This document shows positions 24,370-36,312 of a stretch of DNA of 64,000 nt, in pieces (within the stretch, counting starts at the first letter, position 1; every line of letters begins with the position of its first letter). The stretch spans positions 3,415,001 to 3,479,000 of the forward strand of contig OX344765.1 in the NCBI GenBank assembly GCA_947034895.1, given 5' to 3'. The notes under the pieces are model-generated. The model saw only the letters and a list, made by a program, of their open reading frames with translations, ran no database searches and was not told the DNA's origin. Position numbers and translations under genes: made by a program. The stretch comes from Rhytidiadelphus loreus. Its lineage: Eukaryota; Streptophyta; Bryopsida; Hypnales; Hylocomiaceae.

Positions 24370-27125
24370 TTGAAATTACCCGACAACTTCAGGGTGAAGA
24401 CCTTCTGGTCTAGTCGCAACAGTCATGGTGTTGGGAATTTGGCACCTCCGACGCTGGCAGGTGGTGCTGGTGCCGTGCCTTCTGCTCCCATTGAAATCGA
24501 CTGCAGCACCGAGCAGGAGGTCGTCGTGATCTCGGAGACTTGGTTACCTGAGTCCGTATCTGTGCCACCACAATTTCAATGCCCCTCGGAGACCACTGTG
24601 ATGTCGCCAGAGCCCAAATTGCAAACCACGTGAAGGGGGAGGAAGAGAGCGATTGTAGACACGGGGGTTTCTTCTGCGCCAGCGCCGAAAAAAAAGAAAA
24701 TTGCGCCCAGTACAATCACAAGGCGATGGCAAACTGTTTGGGCTTGCAAGTTCACGTGGGCAGAGGGAGAGTTTGATTCGAACGGCGACTTGGTTGGTGT
24801 GATTTGTCGATGTTGCAGTACCATATCCGGAAGGAGGAAGGTCATTATGGCGAAGGGGGATAATTTGGAAAAACATGAAGGAAAGAGAGTGTGCAAGGAA
24901 GATGGGGTGCCTTCCCCTGAACTCAAGAAAGGCGACACATTCATCAAATCGGATTGCAAACACCTGGAGTTCTGCAAGCGGTGGTCTGCCCGGAATCGCG
25001 TTGGAATAGTGGCGGATCAACTCGTCTCAAGGTTGGAGGGCGAACTAAAAAGAAAGGGAGTACAGTTTTCTACTCTCTTCCAAGTTCTTAGTCATGGTCG
25101 ACCAATGTGTGATTATGAACGTGAGCAATATTTGCTCAAGCACCTTAAGGTCAAAAACTTACCACGAAAACATTGATCTGAGACTAGCGGCTGGGAGATG
25201 AGTGAGCATCTTCATGCATCTGTTTTGTCGTCTTTGATGGCTGTGGTTCGGTCTGCTCGCATCATATCTATTAGTGCTGATGAAGTGTCGGCTGTAGATA
25301 ACACATTGTGGCTAGGGGTTCATGTGTACGCAATGGATTCCTGGGAGAGAGTCCCGCACTTGTTGCATCTCTCTTGTATATCTGACGGTGGCTGTGCAGA
25401 TAACTTGACAAATGCAATTATGTTTGCTTTGATGGGTGAGGGAGGGTTGAGTGCGGAGGAGATTTCGTCAAAACTTGTCTGCTTTGGAGCAGACGGGGTA
25501 AGTACGTTCCAGGGAGTAAAAAACGGGGTCTCTACCCAAATTCGGCAAAAGTGGGCCCCTTTTGTGATTGGTGCAAGTTGTGCCAGTCATTGAATAAACC
25601 TTGTGGTAGAGACTTTGTCGAACTACCCGCTGGTTTCCCGATTGGAAGGACTGTTCCACTCGGTATATTCCTACTTTTGTCGTAGTCACAAAAGGCATTC
25701 TGAACTTCAGAAGCTAGTTGATCTCATGGAAACTAAGGCCAAGAAAATGTTGAGAAATGTTAAGACACGCTGGATCTCCATGAGGAGTCCAGCACAGAGG
25801 ATAATGAGTGAATACAAAGTGTTGATCATGAAAATGGGGGTGGAATGCCCGCCCCTACTGGTCAGAAAGGGAATTCTTCAGCATCCTGGAATTTCGAAAC
25901 ACTAGTGGACGTTGAAGTCCTGCTTTCGCTAGCTTGTTTTGTACCAATGCTGAACACCGTTCACTGCTTGATTAAGTTGATGCAGGCAAGAGATATATTT
26001 GTATGTGACTTCATGCAAGCCATTAAGGTTTGCCAAAACGAGCTTTTGAGGATGTTCATCGAACCGTCCACTGCTTTCAAAACTGTGGAGTTTTGTCGAT
26101 ACAGTGAAATCATCGCTCTCAAAAGCGCCGACATTCCTTTGGAGTGGCGAGACTTGGACGGTAACAGTGGAGTGAGGCACCTAGTGTTTAATCTGGGAGT
26201 GACGACAGTTTGGGCCCAGTGCATTGACAAGCAGACAGGGAGTAGAATTTTTGTAACTGAAGAGGAGTTTTATCGTATCCAGGACTCTGTTGAGCAGCAG
26301 TTTGCGGGTGAGTTTACCCTTACTCGATTTGTTATGCTTGTCTGTGCTTCTGTGCTTCTTCTCTGCTTCTTGCTATGCTTCTTCTGTGTTTCTTGCTGTA
26401 CTTCTTCTGTGCTTGTCTTTTCTTCCAGAGTTAGGCGCTGTTGCTTTCGGTGAAGCCTTCCTGTTATTCTGAACGTGTTTGGCTGGTTGGCTTGCTTTGT
26501 CACAGAGGTTGCCCAATCGCTTTCTGATGAACTTGACAAGCGATTTCCTCAACATGAGTTACTGGATGCTTTTGGGATAATATACCTACAGTATTGGAAG
26601 CAGGAGGGCGTTGACGAAAGTTTCCCGCAGCACTTGAAAGTGTTGAAATTTTTTTACTGTGGTGCCAAGCTTGTCAATGGAGGGAGCCCTTTGACAGAGG
26701 GCGGAAGGCCTTACACAGCCTCGGAGATGTTGTCTGCAGCGAAGTTAGACAACCAGCAAGCTCTATTCAAAGTGACGATGAAAGCAAATGCTGATGCTGC
26801 GTGTGAACCACCGTACCATGTGAATCCAGTTATAAAACTTTGGCACAACTTGTCACAATCATGGCACTTAGAGAGCCTGATATCGGAGTATTTTAAGGTG
26901 GCCGAGATAGGCTGCTACTTGGTATTGGGATCTGTGGAGGACGAGAGGTGTTTCTCAACGCTGAAGTTCCTAAAATCATGCCAACGGAATCGCCTTGGAA
27001 AGCACCTGCCACTTGTAGTGCGGATGTTTGGGCAACGTTACTATACTTTGGAAAACTTTCCCTACAAAGAGGCCATTGATTCTTGGAGGAACGCGGTTAA
27101 AATTGGTCGTCATGGAGATGTTTGA
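24370..27125 (+). pseudogene. Degraded hAT-type transposase-like gene (ZNF862/KIAA1586-like)
   Basis: One reading frame runs from about 24370 to 25845, broken only by TGA codons at 24631, 25174 and 25591. It then shifts by one base near 25845 and continues to 26307. An intron at 26308-26505 (GTGAGT donor, CACAG acceptor, matching phases) leads to a last exon ending at 27125. Visible domains are a lysine-rich stretch, then a BED-like zinc finger (CRCC about 24812-24823, then KHEGKRVC). A core with ISADEV and CFGADGVSTFQG, likely RNase-H-like aspartates, and a C-A-S-H motif follow. The C-terminus has the hAT dimerisation signature (SVEDERCFSTLKFLKS, about 26932-26979). The intron is pyrimidine-rich. 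I found neither the N-terminal start nor terminal inverted repeats with an 8-bp target duplication, so this could be a transposon remnant or a dead domesticated gene. Family assignment is firm and subfamily is tentative. Confidence 0.8.
26308..26505 (+). other. Intron of the transposase-like pseudogene
   Basis: The donor gtgagt and acceptor cacag are canonical, and the codon split (G before, AG after) joins in phase. The 198-bp interior is a run of imperfect ttcttctgtgcttctt-like words, which looks like slippage-expanded pyrimidine tract. Confidence 0.7.
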
Positions 27126-28396
27126 GTTGCAGCTTCAGTATCCTCCTCATTCCATGTATCTTAGTTTTCATGAGATTATGCTGGCTTCGAAATTCAAATT
27201 TCAATGTTTTTCCTTGACATTGAACACATGAGCGGGAGACTGCTATCTTCTGCGAGCTGAAGATGATGGAGCGTGCAATTCGGGGGAGCCTTCAACAACG
27301 TTGTGAACTTGTGATGTTGTGATGTTTTGTGTGCTAACTTCTAATGTGTTATGTTGTTTGTTTGTCTTGTGCAGAACACTAACACTGCATAGGGCAGTCT
27401 TGCTTTTGCAAGTAGGGTTCAATCCCCTAGTTAGTGAATGTTTTTTACACATCAATGTGATTGATATTGTGCATGAGAATGCTGAAAAAAGTGTGTTGCA
27501 CATGAAAATGCTGGAAAAGTGTGTTGCACATGAGTGCTGAAAAATGAGCATGTCACTTAATCAAAACTAAATATACTTCTAAACACACTTTCAATGGCAA
27601 AATTTGCAATTCCTTCACGCAAGATCACTAACACTTAGCAATGAAAGCTGCACCCTAAACCAAAAATAGCCATCTGTCTCTTACTTAAGTCCCAGCCTTG
27701 TTGCAAATCTTCATTTACTAAGGAAAAAAAAATTATCAAAAATTCTACAATTTCCAATCAAAGTTATGAGACTCTTTTTACCACGGAAATAGGCTTTCGC
27801 AGAAATAGCCCACCCTACTGTCACGCATATAGCCTTCCAGCGAATTCTGTAAAGGCGATTCTGGGATCGCTGCTCATCAGTGGTGCACATCTGCGCACCT
27901 CAGCCCTCTCAACTGAGTTCTGGATTGTTGTTTCCCCAAAGGTCGGTTGGCATTCACTTCAAAATGAAGGGCTAAAAAACTGCACTCACCATCCCTTCAA
28001 ATACAATAATACCTGTAGCCCTGAAAGAGTGACGTAACTATCATTATCCTCTCAATAACTACCGTAACTGCTTTCAATCAATCCTCACAGGGTGGACCTA
28101 AATCCAATTCCTCATCTAATATAACCTTACAAACAGATATGACTAAGTGCTGCAGATATGACTAAGTGCTGCTAAGTGCATGACAGATAAACTTCATTGC
28201 TTCTGTGCTGCTATTCTTGTGTCCGTTCCCAGAGCCCATTGCGGTCAGCCTGAACCAGAGCTCTTGAATAAACGCCTTTAAATCTCAAATTGACCAACAG
28301 AAGCCAAGCCAAACCAAAGTATGTGAGCATGATTCACGATGGATCCTGTCAACAACGAATGAACTGTCATGCTACATTCGACCATTCCCAAAGAGG
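27126..28396. other. Spacer between two pseudogenes
   Basis: No supported gene. A 28-bp direct repeat (aaaagtgtgttgcacatga) occurs at about 27486-27535. The part from about 28200 would be 3' flank of the minus-strand locus that follows. Confidence 0.5.
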
Positions 28397-30527
28397 TTAA
28401 CCACATGGTGTGAGCTTCTTGTTGCCAGCTCCTCTCGGATTATCATCCTTCCAATCATCCCAGGCCCGGGCCTTGTTAGTGGCAGCCTCGTCATCACTGT
28501 CATCATCGTTCTTTTCCTCCCCAACCCATGACGACTGTCTAGCCTCATCAAAAATCTTCTGATTTTTCTCATTCCAGGTGCGCACAATTTCCATTTCTGC
28601 CAAACCGGCCTGCTCTATACTCATGCTTGGTAAACTGCATCATTCAGCCACTCAGCTTCTTACATTGTCAAAATGACAAATCCTAAGGACTTGCACAAGA
28701 AGAAATTGAGCATATTCAATTCCTACGCAGTTTCCAAATATGCACATCTGTGAGTGTGTAAACAGACACGATGTCACGAATGAACCTGAAAAACGTCAGG
28801 GCTAAACCATAGCCATACCTGTGACTAGGTTGGAAGACTTGAGCTATCTGTCGTTCACGATCAGAGGAAAGGCTTCCACTGACCACAATTGCAGGACTCC
28901 CATGAGTGTGTTGATGACTGGGCTGTATAGCAACTCGCCCCTCTATCACGTCTTGAGCATACGTTGCACAGTTTATGGGAGCTGCTGGTCTCGAAGTCTG
29001 AGCCTTAACAGCCCCTTGTCTATGCCAGTCATCGGCTCTTTGATGCCTTTCATCCAACACGTCCTTAGAAAATGACTCCCTGCCCTGTAGGACAACAAAT
29101 GTTTGATCAACAATTGCCAAATTCCTAAATTGGTACATCCGTGCATCTAATTCACAAAAACCATTTCCCTGAACAACTTGCGAACATTGATCCAGATACA
29201 CATGCAAATGATCCCCCGATGAAGCCGATTCCAATGATATAATTCAATGGTACCAGGATGCTTACCTCTTCGTTAGCAGCTTTCACAGAAGCTAACATCT
29301 CTTCCTCCCGTTGCAGCATTTCGACCAAGTCCAAGGACTGTTTTTACAAAAACACTGACTCGTAAACAAGAAGGGAAAAAAAAATGCACTAATCCATCCT
29401 AGTCCAAGGTAGCACTAAGACAACCCAATGCGTTCACTTCGAATGTTCCATACAATTTTTGTAATCTCAAGAGCATAACTAACGCCATGTTGCAGTCAGA
29501 CCCACAAATTTGGTATGAGGCAAATTTCAAAACATTTCATGTAGTCGGGAAGGATGTCTACACAAACCTTGCACAGAGCGAGTGATATCTGCATGAACCA
29601 AGCCTGCATGAACACAAATGACATTTAGTACAAGGCACGTAGAAGGAAATCAGAACCTAAATGTTTATGCAAGATTTCAGAACAGTGGAAAAAAGATAAC
29701 AAAACATTTCAGAGAAATGCCGATCAAGCAGTAGGGTAACGTAAATTTACCTCTCGCTCTTCTTCGCTCTTCTTCATCTGGCAAATTTTCTTCCCCTTGC
29801 TCAACAGTCGTGGTCTTAGCAGTGGCTTGCATAGAGCGCCACCGCCTCTCCTTCCTCTCCTTGATTTCTTGCAATTTAGATTCCGCAGCTCTTTGCTTTC
29901 TGAACCGTGCAACCTACAGCATCAGCTCCCAATTCAGAAAATGGAGAAGCATTGAGCGTGTCAACAAAACCAAAAACTGATGTACAATAATGGTCATAAA
30001 GAACTCATATCTTCAAAAACTCGGTCACAGTCTGTCGATATCTATGAGAAGTTTCCATGTATGAAGGTGGATATGTAATATTAGTACTTTAAACATACAT
30101 ACCCGCTTTTCCGTTCTTCTTGTTTCAGGAGTAGTCTGGCCCTCTCTGGTAAGAACCTGAGCCTCACTTTCTGAAAGAAGTTCTCAGCGCTCGCATGATC
30201 GAATGAAGCTCTGCCCCAAACCAACAGTGATGATTCAGACAGTCGAAGGGAGATAACAGTAGCAAATGGCGTAACAAACTAGTAAAGCACATCCAACAAA
30301 GAAATTTCGAGAAAAGTGCAGTCAAAATCTAATAATCATGATGACTAAGTAGATCAAATCAAGATGCACTGGATTTTTGCTTGGAAAATACATCAGACAA
30401 CAGTGCAATGCAAGACAGAATTATCTGATAGAAAACGCACCAATAACGGTCCTTTGGAAACCCTAATCAATTGCATTCGGTCTTCTGTCCCCAACTTCTC
30501 GGTAAGATCACCCAAATAATACGGAAT
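28397..30527 (-). pseudogene. TAP46: TAP46/IGBP1-type PP2A regulatory subunit, disrupted copy with introns
   Basis: TAP46 proteins bind the catalytic subunit of PP2A-type phosphatases and act in TOR signalling (established). Seven exons can be read on the minus strand: 30527-30441, 30210-30103, 29913-29751, 29603-29568, 29337-29266, 29084-28819 and 28634-28397. All introns are GT-AG. The last exon ends in the family hallmark DDWKDDNPRGAGNKKLTPCG and a stop. Other matches are the PYYLGDLTEK region, the ARFRKQRAAESKLQEIKERK helix, and CATYAQDVIEG with QIAQVFQPSH. Two defects break it. A TGA lies at codon 9 of the second exon (30186-30184), where the aligned Arabidopsis protein, as I recall it, has Met. 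One extra base near 29769 shifts the frame before exon 4, so exon 3 ends in phase 1 although exon 4 begins in phase 0. The first 75 or so residues expected of the family were not found; a weak KLARLGL match lies near 30590. Kept introns mean DNA duplication, not retroposition. Sequencing error could explain either defect alone. Confidence 0.85.
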
Positions 30528-31436
30528 CTGCATCTCGTAAATTTAGGTCTCCTATGAGGAAAGCAAGGATGCCTGTTACTGAGCAGAGGTAAGTCCAAGT
30601 CTGGCAAGCTTCTCTTGCCACCTCACGCATTTGAACGGCAATCAAGCTTACAAGTTGTAGTAAGTTAACCACTTCTTACTGCGAGTATAGGTCGTAGATT
30701 TGGAAGGACCCCCTGATGATGAATATGATGAGCAGCTCTGTGTAGCTTGCTGTTGGGTTGTCATCACCCCTCACTGACCCCTGTAAAAATTTGTGACAGG
30801 TAAGATCCGGATACCAATTTTATTCTCTTCCCAGAGAATCGACATTTCAGCTGCCTACTAATCACTCTCTTCTCTCTACGTGGCTTTCAAAATAAGGTGG
30901 GCACCCTACCTGTCATTGAAGCATAGGAATGTGTTGATTAGATTCTAAATAGGTGGGTGCAAGATGATCGGTGCAGTAAAAAAATCGCTTGAATAAAGTG
31001 ACTTATGGTTGTATTCTCAATCCGCAATGTCGTGTGGCAGGAGCTTTTGTGGTGCATAATTGAGTGCATTCCAAGTTGGAAAATGAAGGTCTTGAAGGTG
31101 ACCGAGGCAGTACAGACAAGCGGAGGAGGACTACTGGTAAACGACCAAACCTGAGTCCCAGTGGTTGTGAACCTCGTGTACACACCAACACAAGCTGAGA
31201 ACCCGGCGTGCACACGGGAACTGACCTGTTCCCCACCCACTGATAAAGACTCGCGTGCACAAGTTGGAAGTTGATAATTCTGTTGAGCCAACCACCGGAA
31301 GTTTTGCATGGGCGGCGTCCACTCAAGAAGAGAGAGTGGCGTCCAAGTGAGACGTCAGTTGTGAGGAGAGACGACGGAGTTTGCGTTTTCCTTCGACGGA
31401 GTTGTCGTCCCATCGTTGGAAGAGCAACTCGAGGCT
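30528..31436. promoter_or_regulatory. Divergent intergenic region upstream of XTH
   Basis: This stretch separates the minus-strand TAP46 copy from the plus-strand XTH gene and must hold the XTH promoter and 5' leader. I see no convincing TATA box close to the XTH start. The overlapping minus-strand frames of 123, 136 and 98 codons have no recognisable domain and look like chance frames in GC-richer DNA. Confidence 0.45.
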
Positions 31437-34400
31437 ATGGCACTGCTGGTGTTGCTGCTTGCATTTGTGGGCTTGCATGGATGTGTAACTGGCCGCCCCT
31501 TGAGCAGCAGCACTGCCAATGCCTTCACGCCGTTTCAATACTCCAAGTTTCAGAAGAATTTCTTCGTGGCTTGGTCGGAGTCCAATGTTGCAGCTGTGGA
31601 TGGCGGCCACACCCTGCAATTGAGCCTCAACCGAAAGTCAGGTGAGCTGCAGAAAAGTATGGCACAGTCTGTCCTGTTCTTTTGTTTCCATAAATGTTCA
31701 ATTTCCCGGAATCAATCAGAGGATTGAGTTCGAAACTTATCAACCAAAAATCAAAGCATGGCACAGTCTGTCCCCCTTGAACTTGATCTCCATCATGCAG
31801 TTTTTCCTTTTTGTTCTTTTCTGTCTTCATAAGTTTTCGAGGTCTTGGGATCAGTCAGAGGTTTAAGCTTGGATCCAACAACCAGAAAATCGATGCGGAC
31901 GGAAATTAAGTTCTTGAGTTGATGTCTTCAGCTACTTTTCACAACTTATATCATTAAATATGTTGTCCTTGAGCGTGGCTTTCCAAAGTAAACCATGTCT
32001 GTTTTGTTCCATGTCTGCTGATTAAGGCTGCTCGGAAAAGTTGTGGGGTCTGACATCTGTGTTATATTCTCGTTTGGTGGTTATCAGTGATGCTAATCCT
32101 CTGAAATATGTGGAAGAGAGGTTTGAGATGGGTCTTGCCAATTATTCTGCTCAGGCTGTTTTTTGTTCCATCTTTGAAATCCTCATTTTGAGAATTTTTT
32201 TCCAGAAAGCTATTAACTGTGTGGTAGCACCTCTTATCCAGGAATGAGGTTGGTGACTATTTGTAAGTCTCATGCAAAGCCTCCCCATCTGATGCAAGTG
32301 TGCTTCTTCGATGTACTGTACAGGAACGGCTGTGTCGTCCACCAACAAGTACCTATATGGGTACTTCCGAGCCTCAATCAAGCTGGTTTCAGGCAATTCC
32401 GCAGGCACAGTCACTGCGTTTTATGTAAGTGCAGCAACTTGGGGAGGTCCTCACAGACCTTCCTAATTACTTTAATTGAGTCTTATCTGCGTTGAAGCAG
32501 CCCTGAGTGACAGTTTATGTCCGTTAATGATAGTGATTATGAGATCGTGAAGTTGGAGTAATTCCTAGTGAGATCTTGACTACGGCGAACGAATCTTTCA
32601 GGTCTAGTAGAACGGAAGGGAACCTTGTTTGGAGAACGGAGAGCCTCAAGAACATTTTCAACTGCTTGCCCCTTCCCGCCTGAAATGCCTACTATCTTGA
32701 TACTGCCCAGGTTTCCATGTACAGTACAAAATTTGGCCGGGTTGATGAATTCCGCACTATAGAATTGTCGTTTTATAGTTAGTGGATTTCATAGTAGCCA
32801 CTTCCATCTTTGGCGGTTCTTATCATTTGACAGAACTTACCATGTGGCTCTCACATTCTTCAATGACTTCTCCAATGCTGGGGTAACAGTTTTCGACATT
32901 GAAAACTAATCTCTACGCTTTGTGATGGTCCATGTTGTCAATTGTGGAGACTCGTTTTCCTCTAATTGGAAATTCAAGGAATATGGAGTTTCATAGTATC
33001 CAACACTTTTCCCCCCTCCTATTGATCCTCCCATTGCAATGTTGAACATGCTGCTCCTGAAACCTTCTAATGCGAGCACTTTGATTAACCAAAACGTACA
33101 GATTTGGCTGTCGAAGATTTAATGAAACGACTTTTCATTATGTCCAATAATGTTCTCAAAGGTTATCAAGTCCTTAGCTTTCGTAGCTACTATTCTTCAA
33201 CAGCCTGCCAAGTTACAGCGCCTTCACTCTGGGTCTCATGACTGTTGATCATTGCAGCTGTCTTCGCAAGGCCAAAACCATGACGAAGTGGATTTTGAGT
33301 TTCTTGGCAACGTGACGGGGGAGCCTTACATTCTCCAAACCAACGTGTACGCCAGTGGCATTGGCAACCGAGAGCAGCGGATCTATCTCTGGTTTGACCC
33401 GAGATCCGAGTTTCACACGTACAGCGTCATCTGGAACCACAAATCTGTCTCGTAAGCTCTCACTTCTTAACATTCAGTGCTGTGATTAGAAATGCTTTAA
33501 TTTCTTTATGGTAGAGGATACTTTTTTCCGTCCACGTATGCAAGGGAATGCTTTCATAGGGAGACCACTTTGGGCTCTTGAAGAGCCAAACTATGTTGAG
33601 ATCAAATTTTTTTCTTACTCAATGTATCAGATGATTTCTTACTCAATCATTCAAACACGGGGAGGTCTTGTACACCACTGAAGGGACAGTACTAGACAAC
33701 TCCCTGTTTTCGATTCACAGATGAGTGGCCATAGACATTATTAGCCACGTCGTGATTTCTTACGTCCAGTAGTTGCTACTTGAAGGCTAACTAAGGAAGT
33801 GTTCTTTGGAGAGAGTAGTCGTTATCGGTATAGGACCCATACCGATTCTTGTATCCTCTACCTGACTTGCCAACGTATTTTTCAGAATAATGTTTCTGGC
33901 ATTGCATGGATCAGCATGCTGTTCTCGTGGACTGTTGTAAGAGTGGCCATCAATTAGTGCATGAGGATAAGTCTGACCACGTGTTGATTGGAAGAGATGA
34001 GTTGCTTGTTGGTAACAGAGGTTGGCATAGGAGCCGTGAACAAGTCTTCTCGTGTCCTCTTTCTAACTGAATGTATTTTGGGAGTAGGCATTGATGGAGA
34101 GCGTGATGTTTTTATGGTGTGTGGCAGCATGTACGTGGACGACGTGTTGATCAGGGTGTTCCAAAACAACGAAGCGCATGGGTACCCGTACTTGAGCCAG
34201 CAGCCCATGGGCATGTACTCCAGCATCTTCGACGCCTCGCAGTGGGCCACACGCGGTGGCCTTGTGAAGATCGACTTCCAGCACGCCCCTTTCCTCGCGC
34301 ATTTCTCCAATTTCACCCTGGATGCCTGCCTCGTGGATAGCCCCGCCTCCGTTCAGCAAATTGCCGAGTCCCCTTGCGCCACTCCTACCTCTTGTAAGCT

Positions 34401-35188
34401 GCCTTGCACCCTCTCAATTGGCTTGAAAAGGAATTAATTCCCGACACCTTTGTTTGCAAAATTGAACTCAAATTGAGCAAGTGAGAGCTTCTCAAGACAT
34501 GTGAAAGTTTATCGAAGCTTTTTAATTTGCTTGATTTTTGAGTTGGCATGACTATGTTCTAACGCATACTGCTGATTAGTTGCCATGCCACTATTATCTT
34601 TTTCTATGGCCCTGGCCTGTCGGTAATTGTGTCAAATTGTAAGGTTGATGATACTGAATTGTTAGGGACCTGATCCTGTCTTGTATTTGTATTGCCTGAT
34701 CCCTGTTCCAACAGTAACCGGGCTTCTCGTCCAATCAACACTTGCTTCCAGGGTGTAAGAAATCATGACTTAGATAAAAGGTGGTCGATCTTCCAGGGAA
34801 ATCACACTCCTAAATACTGCTTGAAATTAATGCTTTCAGTTGGACGGAAAGAGTGTCCTCTACCGACGTGCGTGCGTTACCACGTGATTCTCACATCCAT
34901 AGTGATTGGCTGCTTTCGAAACTTACAGAATAATTTTATCACCCATAGAAGATTATGTGCTCAAGGAAGGTAGCACGTTAAATAATCACTACTGATTGGT
35001 GTCTGATGTTGTGGGGGTGTATATTTGTTGCAGCAAATTGGTGGAATGCCGAGTGGTTTCGCTCCATACCTGCGAGTCGCGTGGGGCAGATGCATTGGGT
35101 GAAAGACAATTTCCTGGTGTACGATTACTGTGCCGACAGGGAACGTTACCCTGTTGTTCCATTTGAGTGCACAGCTCCGCTCCATTAA
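31437..35188 (+). CDS. XTH: Xyloglucan endotransglucosylase/hydrolase (XTH), five exons
   Basis: XTHs are GH16 wall enzymes that cut and re-join xyloglucan in the apoplast. Exons are 31437-31641, 32324-32424, 33258-33451, 34128-34393 and 35034-35188. All introns are GT-AG, phases agree, and the total is 921 bp or 306 residues plus stop, a normal family length. Residues 1 to about 19 form a hydrophobic signal peptide. The catalytic motif [10 protein letters not shown] lies at residues 110-119 (usual form HDEIDFEFLG), with E112 as nucleophile and E116 as acid/base by family knowledge. N120-V-T is the usual N-glycosylation site next to it. Further hallmarks are YLYGYF with [16 protein letters not shown] before the motif, [13 protein letters not shown] after it, [12 protein letters not shown], and a C-terminal XET domain with NWWNAEW and a YDYC...PFEC cysteine pair. 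The short loop after the second exon and the GNREQ motif favour group I/II. The start chosen is the first ATG that gives a signal peptide. The gene appears intact. Confidence 0.93.
31655..31890 (+). repeat. Imperfect duplication inside XTH intron 1
   Basis: The word atggcacagtctgtcc occurs at about 31659 and 31758, and each is followed by a cataaatgttc/cataagttttc word and then gg(a/g)atcaatcagagg or ggatcagtcagagg. This is a roughly 100-bp tandem duplication within the intron. Confidence 0.6.
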
Positions 35189-35410
35189 GTGTCAGCAAAA
35201 ACATTATAGCAGCCCTGGTAGCTAGTGATACTAGTAGCTGTGCTCCACGAAGCTTAGAATTCTTGTAGATTGAATTAGGCACTCTTCATAAACCTGGATT
35301 GCAGGAAGTACAGTTGCTTCGTAGGACTCAGGCCGTGTAATTGATTCTTTCCTTTCTTCAAAAAATTATGCACTTTGTGCAGTGTGGATCAGCTGTGATT
35401 GAATGGATCA
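35189..35410 (+). other. 3' flank of XTH
   Basis: Presumed 3' untranslated and downstream sequence of the XTH gene. No clear AATAAA signal is present close to the stop. Confidence 0.4.
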
Positions 35411-35839
35411 AGGTAGCCGACCTCTTTCCAATCACTTAAGCAATTCAGCATATCTGTCGTATGGGGAGGGGAAAATTTCCCCTGTTTATAGAAATAGATT
35501 TTAGAGTGATTTCATATTTTTTTACATTTTTTTTTCTAAAAAACAAAATTAACATGAATTTTTTTCATGAAGATTTTGTTCAACCTATTCTCATTGCATA
35601 GGTCACCATATTTCCAACCTTAGGCTGATTACAAATGCAACCATGCTTCAATGTAGGTGATAATTGTGGCTTCCAACGTACATCTTATGATCATTATATG
35701 CTTTCAATGTACACCTCCCCAACATTTGTGCTATCACCTAACCACGTGAATTGTCACCTAAACTAAACTACAACTAATTGGAAACATGGTAGCCTAACTA
35801 GTGAAAATGAGTAATTGATTGAAAAGAGGTTGGCTACCT
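35411..35839. mobile_element. 429-bp TIR element (AGGTAGCC family), copy 2
   Basis: The same family as 16076-16555, with ends AGGTAGCCGACCTCTTTC and gaaaagaggttggctacct. It lies about 220 bp behind the XTH stop codon. The size difference comes from small internal deletions. No ORF. Confidence 0.78.
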
Positions 35840-36304
35840 TAGATAATACTCGAGAGTCGAGAGAGTGGAGAGCATTATGGGACATGATGCCAAGTGTAAT
35901 AGTTCATCACAGATGTCCGTATCTATACTTTTTGCAAATCTAAGAGTGTAGAAAGAGGGACTACATTATGAGTTATAACACTTTTATGATTGTCCAATGG
36001 ACTGGTGACAAATCTTTCTTGAAAACTCAACTTGGCATTATGGATTGGTGCACCTTTTTAGCCATTTAAAATATACCCATTACCAAAAAATCAATAACAA
36101 CTATCTTAGCAGCTATACAGTGAGAGGTTCTGTCCCTTTTGAGCCTTTTGTGGTATAAATTAAATGAATATAAGCTCATGTAAAGGATCATATGAAAGTC
36201 TTCAATTATACAACTTTAAGTTTGCATCAAGTGCACGATGAAATTGATAAGGGATAATTTGAAAATGATCCGGTCAAGTGTGTTATAGATTGAGTAATGT
36301 AAAA
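35840..36304. other. No gene recognised
   Basis: AT-rich sequence between two MITEs. I see nothing in it. Confidence 0.5.
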
Positions 36305-36312
36305 AGAAAAAT

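Noticed and set aside
24544..25020. 158- and 133-codon open frames on the minus strand
   Set aside because: They are shadows of the transposase-like frame on the plus strand, which has recognisable domains. The minus frames have none.
29751..29780. A 10-bp tandem duplication (agaagagcga) as the cause of the TAP46 frameshift
   Set aside because: The sequence allows it, but removing a single base gives the order SEEERE-AW, which I recall from Arabidopsis TAP46, so a one-base insertion is the simpler reading.
30184..30186. TGA in the TAP46 copy as selenocysteine or an edited codon
   Set aside because: Land plants lack selenoprotein insertion and nuclear transcripts are not edited this way. A separate frameshift in the same copy supports loss of function.
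30938..31413. Minus-strand frames of 123 and 136 codons upstream of XTH
   Set aside because: They overlap each other in different frames, have no recognisable domain and lie in the XTH promoter region.
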